Source: Pacificitalea sp040119125 (lineage in GTDB: Bacteria > Pseudomonadota > Alphaproteobacteria > Rhodobacterales > Rhodobacteraceae). Taken from it: DNA of 64,000 nt. A program made the translations under genes and the position numbers. A model generated the notes under the pieces. It worked only from the letters and a program-made list of their open reading frames with translations. It was not told the origin of the DNA and did no database searches. This document shows positions 16,389 through 23,928 of the stretch, piece after piece (within the stretch, counting starts at the first letter, position 1; the number at the start of each line of letters is the position of its first letter). Where the stretch lies: the NCBI GenBank assembly GCA_040119125.1, contig JBEDTR010000005.1, forward strand, positions 281,715 through 345,714, read 5' to 3'.

Positions 16389-17582
16389 TTAGCCCCTCCG
16401 CTCGGCCATGGGATCGCGGGGGCGCAGGCGGCGCATCTCGCGCGTCAAGGCATGCAGATCGGTGCGCAGCTCGGCCACGCTTTCCTGCCGCCCGGCGGCC
16501 ATTTCCTCGAACATTCGCAGCAATTGCACGTCGATCGACCGCAGGCGCATACGGCTTTCGGCGTCGCCTGCCTCGCTGCCTTCCAATTCGCGGTTCTCAA
16601 AGAATTCCAGCAGCCGTTCCTGCCCCTCTGCCAGCCGGTCCAGCGCGCGGGTTTGGGCGGCGTCTGGGGTTTCCAGCCGCCGGGTCAGCCCCATGACGGC
16701 ATCCGCGACCGTGCTCAGCTTCTCCTCGACCAGCGCGCGGTTGACGTCTGCCTCGGTGAACATTTGCCGCATGGCTTCCATCTGGTCGGACATGTGGTCG
16801 AGGATGGCAGCGACCGCGCTTTGCTCTCCGCCGCCTTCGGCGTCAGAAAAGCCCACCCGCGTGATGCTCGACAGCCATTCTTCCAGCTCGCGGTAAAACC
16901 GGTTCTGGCCGTGGCTCGCGAAAAGTTCCAGCAGACCCACGACCAGCGAGCCGGCAAGACCCAGCAGAGACGAGCCAAACGCCGTGCCCATGCCGCCCAG
17001 CTGCGCCTCAAGCCCGGTCATCAGGCGGGAGAACACATCAACCGTGGCTTCGCCTTCTTGCGGAGCGAGCGAGCGGATGGTTTCCACCACCGCAGGCACG
17101 GTCGTGGCCAGACCGTAGAACGTGCCCAGAAGACCTAAGAAAATCAGCAAGTTGACCAGATAGCGGGTGATGTCGCGCGCTTCTTCGATCCGGGTTGCAA
17201 CGGATTCGAGGATGGAGCGCGACGAGCTTGCCGCCATCTGCATCCGCGCCCCGCGCGAGCGCAGCAGCGCGGCCAGCGGGGCCAACAGGCGCGGCGGGCG
17301 CCCGGCTTGCGCCGTGTCGGGGCTGACGAACACGTTGATCCAGCGCGCCGAACTCCACAGCTGCCAGACCTGCCAGAAACAGGCGAGGATGCCGATCAGG
17401 AACACGGCAAAGATCAGCCCGTTCAAAAACGGGTTCGACACCACCACGGCCATGACGCGTGGCAAGATCAGCCAGCCGCCCCCGGCGACGAGGGCGATCA
17501 CCACCAGCATCACGGTGACCTGGCGTATCGGCAGTGAGAAATGCGGCTCGACCTCGGTACCGCTCATGTCCTTGGGAGACAT
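16389..17582 (-). CDS. MotA/TolQ/ExbB-like proton-channel protein
   Basis: The product is 397 aa. Two N-terminal hydrophobic helices (VTVMLVVIALVAGGGWLIL; FLNGLIFAVFLIGILACFW) and two later ones flank the family core: ITRYLVNLLIFLGLLGTFYGL and GMGTAFGSSLLGLAGSLVVG. The C-terminal 150 residues are cytoplasmic, charged and helical. With the following MotB/OmpA-like gene it should form a stator-like proton channel. The size and lack of flagellar genes rule out motility. Zorya ZorAB pairs have the same architecture, but no nuclease or helicase partner is nearby. ATG 17582 is preferred because AAGGGG lies upstream; an ATG at 17567 is possible. Confidence 0.83.
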   Translation of the reverse strand: MSPKDMSGTEVEPHFSLPIRQVTVMLVVIALVAGGGWLILPRVMAVVVSNPFLNGLIFAVFLIGILACFWQVWQLWSSARWINVFVSPDTAQAGRPPRLLAPLAALLRSRGARMQMAASSSRSILESVATRIEEARDITRYLVNLLIFLGLLGTFYGLATTVPAVVETIRSLAPQEGEATVDVFSRLMTGLEAQLGGMGTAFGSSLLGLAGSLVVGLLELFASHGQNRFYRELEEWLSSITRVGFSDAEGGGEQSAVAAILDHMSDQMEAMRQMFTEADVNRALVEEKLSTVADAVMGLTRRLETPDAAQTRALDRLAEGQERLLEFFENRELEGSEAGDAESRMRLRSIDVQLLRMFEEMAAGRQESVAELRTDLHALTREMRRLRPRDPMAERRG

Positions 17583-17639
17583 CTGGACCCCTTTTTTATT
17601 GCGTCCAACATTAGGAGCCACGAGCGACGATGCCAAGAA

Positions 17640-18209
17640 TCATTCGGAGGATGGGGCCCTGAGCGCGCACACTCTCGTGACCAGCCAGTCCAGATCGGCG
17701 TCCGCGATGCCCAATTCGGTCAGATGGCTGGCGGTGTTGATCAGATATTCGTCATTGGGCCCACGCCCGCCGGTGGCTGCCGCGATAATGCCTGCTTGTT
17801 CCTCCAACCCCAGACCGCCGCAATACTGGACGTGCTCGGGGTCGATGACATAGGCCAGCGCGCGCACTTGCCGCCCGTCGATCAGGCGCAGGGTCTGCAC
17901 GGTTTCCAGATAGGCCGATGACACCAGCTCCCGCTCGCGCAGATCGACCAAAGTGGCGGCCTCGGTTCCCGGCGCGACGCGGAACGCCACGCCGGTGCAG
18001 GCCGCACCTTCCGCCTGATCCAGCGCCAGCACCAGACCCGGCAGCTCAGGCGTGCCACGATGATGGATGGAGCGCATGCAGAACGCGCGATGATAGCCGG
18101 TCAGACGCGCCACGCTTTGCTCGGCCACGTCGAACCCCGGATTCCAGATCAGGCTGCCATAGCCGAAAACCCAAAGCGGTTCGGGAATGTCGCTGTCGTG
18201 AACGGTCAT
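17640..18209 (-). CDS. Gamma-glutamylcyclotransferase, ChaC type
   Basis: The product is 189 aa, typical for ChaC enzymes that release 5-oxoproline from glutathione. The substrate loop VFGYGSLIWNPGF near the N-terminus matches the family YGSL motif, and LRERELVSSAYL contains the conserved catalytic Glu. NDEYLINTASHLTELGI matches the C-terminal signature. It lies 57 bp upstream of the MotA-like gene on the same strand, and glutathione turnover may relate to the surrounding stress genes, but co-transcription is only suggested by spacing. Confidence 0.9.
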   Translation of the reverse strand: MTVHDSDIPEPLWVFGYGSLIWNPGFDVAEQSVARLTGYHRAFCMRSIHHRGTPELPGLVLALDQAEGAACTGVAFRVAPGTEAATLVDLRERELVSSAYLETVQTLRLIDGRQVRALAYVIDPEHVQYCGGLGLEEQAGIIAAATGGRGPNDEYLINTASHLTELGIADADLDWLVTRVCALRAPSSE

Positions 18210-18289
18210 GTGCTGGTCCTTCTGCTCGCCCCCCTGTAAACGCAGCCGGGCGTCAGTGAAAGGTCCGGCGCGTCAGCTCTAGAGGGAAC

Positions 18290-19282
18290 ATGCGCAAGCT
18301 TACCGTGCTCGTCATCGTGCTGGCCGCGCTGTGGTCTGGCTATTGGGTCTTGGGCAAGACCGCGTTGCAGCGCGGCTTGGCGCAGATCGAGAGCAGCGCA
18401 CAGGGCGGAATTGACCTGTCTTGGACCGATGCGACCGTGCGCGGATATCCCAACCGGTTCGACACCACGCTTGATGGCGTGCAGGTCAAGGACAGCGCCG
18501 GCCACTGGACGTGGGAAGCGCCGTTTTTTCAGATCATGGCGCTCAGCTACAAGCCACATCACCTGATCGCCGTATGGCCGGACACCCAGCGGGTCATCGT
18601 GCCGGGTCAGGCGCTGACCCTGACCAGCGACGCGATGCGCGGCTCGGCGGTGTTCGAACCGGAGACCGATCTGACGCTGAACCGGGCACAACTGGTGGTG
18701 GATGCGCCGCGTGTCACCTCTGATCTGGACTGGACCGTCTCCGCCGACCGCGCGCTGCTGGCCGCCCGCCCCGCGATGGGAGAGGACGACGCCCGCATTC
18801 GCGATGTTGCGCTGGAACTCGACGCGCTGAGCCTGCCGCCGCAGGTCACCGCGCTGCTGGGCGGGGCCGATCTGCCCCGGCGGATCGAGACACTATCTGC
18901 GGATATGGAAATCACCTTCGATCAGCCGTGGACCCGGCATAGCCTGCAAGGCCCGGTGCCACAGGCACAGCGGATCACGCTGCGCGATGCCACGCTGAAC
19001 TGGGGCGATGTGCAGATTACCGGCACGGGCGATATCGACATCCGCGACGATGGCCGCCCCGAGGGCGAGTTAGATCTATCGGCGAAAGGCTGGCGCAAGC
19101 TTCTGGATATCGCGACGCAGGCCGGGCTGCTGCCTGCCGATCAGGCCCGCACCATCGCCAGCGCGGCGGGTTTTTTCGCGGGCGGCAGCGAAAGGCTGAG
19201 CCTGCCGCTAAGCTTTCGGAACGGGCGGACCTATCTGGGGCCCGTGCCGCTGGGCCCCGCGCCGATCTTGCGACAGCCGTAA
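18290..19282 (+). CDS. DUF2125 periplasmic protein
   Basis: The product is 330 aa. An uncleaved or cleaved signal helix (LTVLVIVLAALWSGYWVLG) is followed by a beta-rich domain typical of DUF2125, with SWTDATVRGYPNRFDTTLDG and a later GTGDIDIRDDGRPEGELDL. The repeated beta pattern resembles AsmA-like lipid-transport or envelope proteins; that resemblance is an inference. The gene stands alone, divergent from chaC and convergent with the extensin gene 5 bp away. Confidence 0.8.
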   Translation: MRKLTVLVIVLAALWSGYWVLGKTALQRGLAQIESSAQGGIDLSWTDATVRGYPNRFDTTLDGVQVKDSAGHWTWEAPFFQIMALSYKPHHLIAVWPDTQRVIVPGQALTLTSDAMRGSAVFEPETDLTLNRAQLVVDAPRVTSDLDWTVSADRALLAARPAMGEDDARIRDVALELDALSLPPQVTALLGGADLPRRIETLSADMEITFDQPWTRHSLQGPVPQAQRITLRDATLNWGDVQITGTGDIDIRDDGRPEGELDLSAKGWRKLLDIATQAGLLPADQARTIASAAGFFAGGSERLSLPLSFRNGRTYLGPVPLGPAPILRQP

Positions 19283-19286
19283 GTCC

Positions 19287-20331
19287 TCAGCGGCAATAGC
19301 TGCCCGACCGGTAGCGCGCCGTATCGAGGTGGAAATGGTCGCGGTGATACCGGTCCGCTTCCGGCCCCAGCACAGTGCCAAAGGGGCCACAGGCTGCTTT
19401 GTGCATCCGGCGCAGGCGCTGGCCCGCCGTGCCGTTATTCCAGTCCTTCAACACCGATAATTCATGGCCATTGGCCAGCGTGAACCCGGCAACATCGACG
19501 GCCCTGCCCCGGCCATGTTCGCTGACCTTCGCGCCGGGCTGGTTGTTGCGGGTGCGGCAGGCATAAGTGGCGACGACCCGAAGCGAGGCCAACCCGCCGC
19601 CCATCCGCCCCACCGCCGGTTTCACGCCCGTCTCAACCCATTGGTCGAGCGCGCGGGCCGTCGTGCAGTCGATCGTCGCCGTTGCGGTAAGCGGCACGCC
19701 CGCCACGGCAGACACCTTCACCGCGTCACTGGCGATGCCGCAGCCCTTGATCCGCCCCGGCACTGGCGCGATGGCGACACCCCGGATCGAGCGGCTGCCG
19801 CAGACCGCGCCTTGCATATTGGTGCCGACACGCGGGGCGGGCTGCGCCACCACCATCGCGGCGGCGGCAGTGCGGCGTTTGAGGTTCTCGGGCCGTGCTG
19901 CGGGACGCAGGGATCGCGTCAGCCCCGCCCGTGACGCCATAGTGGTGGGCACCGCGCCTCGGACCAGTGCCGCGCCTTGCGCGTCTGCGTTGCCGGGTCG
20001 CGGGCTGGGGCGCAGCTCCGCGCCAATCCGCACGATGACACCGCTGGGCATGATCTGCACATGTCTTACCCCATCGGCCCGCTCTGCCAGCGTCACGGCG
20101 CGACTGTCAGGCAGATCGGGCGCCGGGGCCACCGCGCCGCCCTTGTCCGGCGGGGGTAATGTGGCGAACCTGCTGTGCGGGCGGGACGGCACGGACGGGC
20201 GCAAGAGGTGCCACCCGCGCAACAGGGCGCGGCGACGTGGCAGGCGCTTCGGCCCATACCGGCGCGGAGCATAGCGGCCCAAGCATCAACGCCAGCAGCG
20301 CCGCGCGATATGCCGTTCGGGCCGGGATCAC
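19287..20331 (-). CDS. Extensin-like family protein, apparently frameshifted
   Basis: The 3' part (to about 20150) encodes an Extensin-like C domain with LAS-peptidase-type metal ligands: SEHGRGRAVDVAGF and YHRDHFHLD. The expected signal peptide (MIPARTAYRAALLALMLGPL, then VWA) is in another frame, starting at a GTG at 20331 that overlaps the tyrC stop by GTGA. The two frames join if one base is removed from the C/G run at 20152-20156. I therefore read one gene with a +1 insertion in or near that run, by mutation or sequencing error. Without the shift the upstream frame stops after 74 codons. It is the third gene of hisC-tyrC. Confidence 0.75.
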
Positions 20332-21242
20332 CGCTTCACGCGGCCAAAATCCGGGGCGTCGGTGTCCTGCCCTGCCTCGATGATGCCCCGCCGGATCGCG
20401 CGGGTTCGGGTGAAATAATCGAACAGCAAATCGCCATCGCCCGTGCGGATCGCGCGTTGCAGGGCAAACAGTTCCTCAGTGAAGCGGCCAAGGATCTCCA
20501 GCGTTGCTTCTTTGTTGTTCAGGAAGACGTCGCGCCACATCGTCGGGTCCGACGCGGCGATGCGGGTAAAGTCCCGGAACCCGGCGGCGGAGTAGCGGAT
20601 CACCTCGCTATCCGTCACGCGCCGCAGGTCATCCGCCACGCCAACCATCGTATAGGCGATCAAATGCGGGGTATGGCTGGTCACCGCCAGCACCAGATCA
20701 TGATGCTCGGCATCCATGTCCTCGACCCGGGCGCCCATGCCCTGCCAGAGCTTGCGCAGCCTGTCCAAAGCCTCCGCATCCACGTCCGTATCAGGCACGA
20801 GCAAACAGAACCGGTTCTCGAACAGCTCGGCGAAGCCCGCATGCGGGCCAGAATGTTCGGTTCCCGCCAGCGGGTGCGCGGGGATGAAATGCACGCAGCG
20901 CGGCAGGTGCGGGGCGACGGCCTCGACCACCGCCTTCTTGACCGAGCCGACATCCGAGAGGGTCGCGCCCGGTTTCAAATGCGGGGCGATTTCCTCCGCC
21001 ACCGGACCCATCGCGCCAATCGGCACGCACAGCACGACCAGATCGGCATCGGCCACGGCCTCCGCCGCTGTGTCGCAAATCCGGTCGCACAGGCCGATTT
21101 CGCGCGCGGTGGCCCGGGTTTCGGCAGACCGGGCGTAGCCCGTAACCTCCCCTGCCAACCCGGCGCGGCGGATCGCCAGCGACATTGACCCGGCGATCAG
21201 CCCCAGCCCGATCAGCGCGACGCGGTCGTAAACCCGGCTCAT
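20328..21242 (-). CDS. tyrC: Prephenate/arogenate dehydrogenase
   Basis: The product is 304 aa. It oxidatively decarboxylates prephenate or arogenate in tyrosine synthesis. The NAD(P) loop VALIGLGLIAGSMSLAI opens the protein, followed by VVLCVPIGAM and LSDVGSVKKAVVEAV. The catalytic/substrate motifs HPLAGTEHSGP and VTSHTPHLIAY carry the active-site His residues. It has no chorismate mutase or ACT domain. Its start overlaps the hisC stop by 4 bp, so translation is coupled. HisC-type aminotransferases often also act on prephenate or phenylpyruvate, which fits the pairing. Confidence 0.92.
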   Translation of the reverse strand: MSRVYDRVALIGLGLIAGSMSLAIRRAGLAGEVTGYARSAETRATAREIGLCDRICDTAAEAVADADLVVLCVPIGAMGPVAEEIAPHLKPGATLSDVGSVKKAVVEAVAPHLPRCVHFIPAHPLAGTEHSGPHAGFAELFENRFCLLVPDTDVDAEALDRLRKLWQGMGARVEDMDAEHHDLVLAVTSHTPHLIAYTMVGVADDLRRVTDSEVIRYSAAGFRDFTRIAASDPTMWRDVFLNNKEATLEILGRFTEELFALQRAIRTGDGDLLFDYFTRTRAIRRGIIEAGQDTDAPDFGRVKR

Positions 21243-22333
21243 GCCGCACCTCCCTGATCCGCGCGAAAGGCCGCCACCGCGTCCAGCAGCCGCGTCACCG
21301 AGGCCTCATCGCCAACGGTGATGCGCAGGCATTGCGGCAGGTTGTAGGAGCCGACGCGCCGGACGATCAGGCCTCGGGATTGCAAGAACAGGTCGCAGGC
21401 TTCCGCCTCCGCCGCATCCGCAAACCGCGCCAGCACGAAATTCGCCTCCGACGGGTCGGACGGTATATCCAGATCCGCCAGCCCCTGTGCCAATCGCGCC
21501 CGTTGGGTCGCGTTCTCGGCCAGACAGGTGGCAACGTAATCGCGATCCCGCACGGCAGCCTCGGCCGCGGCAAGCTGGGTGTTGGACAGGTTGAACGGCC
21601 CGCGAATGCGATTGAGCACGTCGATCACCTCGCGCGATGCGTAGGCCCAGCCGATGCGCAACCCACCCAGACCGTAAAGCTTCGAGAAGGTGCGCGTCAT
21701 GACCACATTGGGGAATTCATCGACCAGCGCGGCGCCGCCGTCATAGCCTTCGGCAAACTCGGCATAGGCCCCGTCGAGCACCAAGATCACATCCTCCGGC
21801 AGCCCTTCTGCCAGCCGGCGCAGATCCTGACCGCCGATGAAGGTGCCGGTCGGGTTGTTGGGGTTGGCGATGAACACCAGCCGCGTGCGTTCGCTTACAC
21901 CCGCGATCAGCGCCTCGACATCGGTGACACGCGCGCGCTCGGGCACCTCGACCGGCGTGGCCCCTGCGGCCTTGGCGCTGATCTTATACATGGAAAACCC
22001 GTGCTCGGTATGCAGCACCTCATCGCCCGGCCCGGCATAGGCCTGGTTGAGAAAGTGGATGATCTCGTCCGAGCCCACGCCGCAAATGATCCGCTCCGGG
22101 TCCAGCCCATGCACCGAACCGAGGGCCGCGCGCAAATCTGCATGGTCGGTGGGCGGATAGCGATGCGCCTGCGCCGCCGAAGCCGCGATCGCCTCAATTG
22201 CCGCCGGGCTCGGCCCGAACGGATTTTCGTTGGAGGATAGTTTCACCACATCCTCCACGCCCTCGACGCGGGACTGGCCGCCGACATAAAGCGCGATATC
22301 CATGATGCCGGGCTGCGGTGCGATACGGGGCAT
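21239..22333 (-). CDS. hisC: Histidinol-phosphate aminotransferase
   Basis: The product is 364 aa, a fold-type I PLP aminotransferase. The motifs are KLSSNENPFGPSPAA at the N-terminus, ANPNNPTGTFI, LDGAYAEFA, and TFSKLYGLGGLRIGWAY with the PLP-binding Lys. It converts imidazole-acetol phosphate to histidinol phosphate in histidine synthesis and, judging from the overlap with tyrC, probably also serves aromatic amino acid synthesis. It is the first gene of the hisC-tyrC-extensin operon, with about 140 bp between it and the rpsD terminator. Confidence 0.93.
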   Translation of the reverse strand: MPRIAPQPGIMDIALYVGGQSRVEGVEDVVKLSSNENPFGPSPAAIEAIAASAAQAHRYPPTDHADLRAALGSVHGLDPERIICGVGSDEIIHFLNQAYAGPGDEVLHTEHGFSMYKISAKAAGATPVEVPERARVTDVEALIAGVSERTRLVFIANPNNPTGTFIGGQDLRRLAEGLPEDVILVLDGAYAEFAEGYDGGAALVDEFPNVVMTRTFSKLYGLGGLRIGWAYASREVIDVLNRIRGPFNLSNTQLAAAEAAVRDRDYVATCLAENATQRARLAQGLADLDIPSDPSEANFVLARFADAAEAEACDLFLQSRGLIVRRVGSYNLPQCLRITVGDEASVTRLLDAVAAFRADQGGAA

Positions 22334-22465
22334 TCAAACTTTCCCTTCTGACGGTCGGCGTAACGGGCTGGGGTGGGTCGTGCCGGTCGGTTCTACGGGT
22401 GGGGTCGCAAAAAACAAGGGTGGAGTGCCGCAGGGCTCCACGCCGCACAGGACTTACCCCCGCAA

Positions 22466-22496
22466 CGCAAAAGGCCGCCCCGGATGGAGCGGCCTT
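22466..22496 (-). terminator. Intrinsic terminator of rpsD
   Basis: On the minus strand AAGGCCGC and GCGGCCTT form an 8-bp stem with a 10-nt loop, followed by TTTTGC. It lies 40 bp after the rpsD stop. The rplT terminator has nearly the same stem. Confidence 0.8.
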
Positions 22497-22535
22497 CTTC
22501 GGTATCTCGGGAAGCCCGAACGAACGCAGACGCGA

Positions 22536-23156
22536 TCAGTTCTGGGCGTAGAATTCGATGACGAGGTTCGGCTCCATGTGCACCGGGTAGGGCACATCGC
22601 TGAGGCCGGGCATGCGCACGAAAGTGGCGGTCAGCTTGTTGTTGTCGACTTCCAGGTAATCGGGCACGTCGCGCTCCGACAGCTGGGTCGCTTCGAGGAT
22701 CGCGGCCATCTGCTTGGACTTCTCGCGGACCTCGATCACGTCGCCTTCCTTCACACGGTAGGAAGGGATGTTGACGCGCTTGCCGTTCACCAGAACATGG
22801 CCGTGGTTCACGAACTGACGGGCAGCGAACACGGTCGGGACGAACTTGGCGCGGTAAACGACAGCATCCAGACGGCGCTCCAGCAGACCGATGAGCAGCT
22901 CGCCGGTATCGCCGCGCACACGCTCGGCTTCGGCAAAGATGCGGCGGAACTGTTTCTCGGTCAGGTCGCCGTAGTAGCCTTTCAGCTTCTGCTTGGCGCG
23001 CAGCTGCAGACCGAAGTCGCTGAGCTTGCCCTTGCGGCGCTGGCCGTGCTGGCCGGGGCCGTATTCACGGCGGTTGACCGGGGATTTGGCGCGGCCCCAG
23101 ATGTTTTCGCCCATGCGGCGGTCGAGCTTGTACTTGGCAGAGGTGCGTTTGGTCAC
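22536..23156 (-). CDS. rpsD: 30S ribosomal protein S4
   Basis: The product is 206 aa and full length. TKRTSAKYKLDRRMGENIWG is the alphaproteobacterial N-terminus; NRREYGPGQHGQRRKGKLSD and the S4 RNA-binding domain (ERRLDAVVYRAKF, NHGHVLVNGKRVNIPSY) follow. S4 nucleates 30S assembly on 16S rRNA. The start is GTG, with AAGGAG about 10 nt upstream. It stands alone rather than in the alpha operon, which is usual in alphaproteobacteria. Confidence 0.97.
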   Translation of the reverse strand: MTKRTSAKYKLDRRMGENIWGRAKSPVNRREYGPGQHGQRRKGKLSDFGLQLRAKQKLKGYYGDLTEKQFRRIFAEAERVRGDTGELLIGLLERRLDAVVYRAKFVPTVFAARQFVNHGHVLVNGKRVNIPSYRVKEGDVIEVREKSKQMAAILEATQLSERDVPDYLEVDNNKLTATFVRMPGLSDVPYPVHMEPNLVIEFYAQN

Positions 23157-23367
23157 CGTCTGATCTCCTTCTTAAGAAACGAAGGGCGTTGTCCTCTCCC
23201 CACCGCGCAGAGGCGGCGTTCGACGGGGGCGACAGGCATCCCCTTGCGGGGGCCACCAACACCAATGAAAACCCGGCCTGACGCAGATGCATCCGACCGG
23301 GATGGCGGGCTTATACAGCGCTGCTCGGCACTGTCAACCGGGACAGGGCGCAGGCCCGTTTTCAGGG

Positions 23368-23823
23368 TCAGCCGGGCAGCTTGCCGGTCTGCACATAAGT
23401 CAGGATATGCACCACCTGCTCGGGCGTTTCCGCGACGGCCAGCGCGGCGGCATCGACCTCTTTCAGCGCGTGGGCATGGTCCGGCCCATGCACGATGATC
23501 AGCGCCTTGCCGAGCGCGGCGGCATAGCCTGCGTCGAACGCCGCATTCCATTGCTTGTATTGATCGCCGAAGCGCACGACGACCACATCCGCCACCTCGA
23601 TCGCGGTGCGGGTGCGGATCGCGTTGAGCTTCGCGCCCTTGTGGTCGTGCCAGAACTTGTCGGCCTCCGCGCCAAGGATCGCGACACCGCAATCGTCGCT
23701 CGCCGCGTGATCGGTCACTGGCGCGTCGAATTGCACATCCAGCCCTGCACCCAGCGCGGCCACCCCATCGACGATCCGTTCACGCCAATCGGTATGGATC
23801 TCGCCACTCAAATAAACCCGCAT
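23368..23823 (-). CDS. YtoQ-family protein
   Basis: The product is 151 aa and matches the YtoQ family (MRVYLSGEIHTDWRERI at the start; GDQYKQWNAAFDAGYAAALG and IIVHGPDHAHALKEVDAAAL later). The fold resembles nucleoside 2-deoxyribosyltransferases, but substrates are unknown. It starts at the first ATG of the conserved region. It lies 105 bp downstream of pheT on the same strand and may be read through from it. Confidence 0.88.
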   Translation of the reverse strand: MRVYLSGEIHTDWRERIVDGVAALGAGLDVQFDAPVTDHAASDDCGVAILGAEADKFWHDHKGAKLNAIRTRTAIEVADVVVVRFGDQYKQWNAAFDAGYAAALGKALIIVHGPDHAHALKEVDAAALAVAETPEQVVHILTYVQTGKLPG

Positions 23824-23928
23824 CTTTCATCCTTCCTTCCATGCCAGAGGCCGCCCCTCGCGGTGCGGCCCCTTGGTGTTCCTGTAAATGATTCCGCCCC
23901 AGAGGGCCTACGTCAACCGCCCGCGCGA

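Noticed and set aside
14555..17582. Zorya-like anti-phage system (MotA/MotB-type pair)
   Set aside because: The pair has the ZorA/ZorB-like layout, but no ZorC, ZorD helicase or ZorE nuclease gene is nearby; neighbours are stress and housekeeping genes, and the same pair is an ordinary conserved feature in this group.
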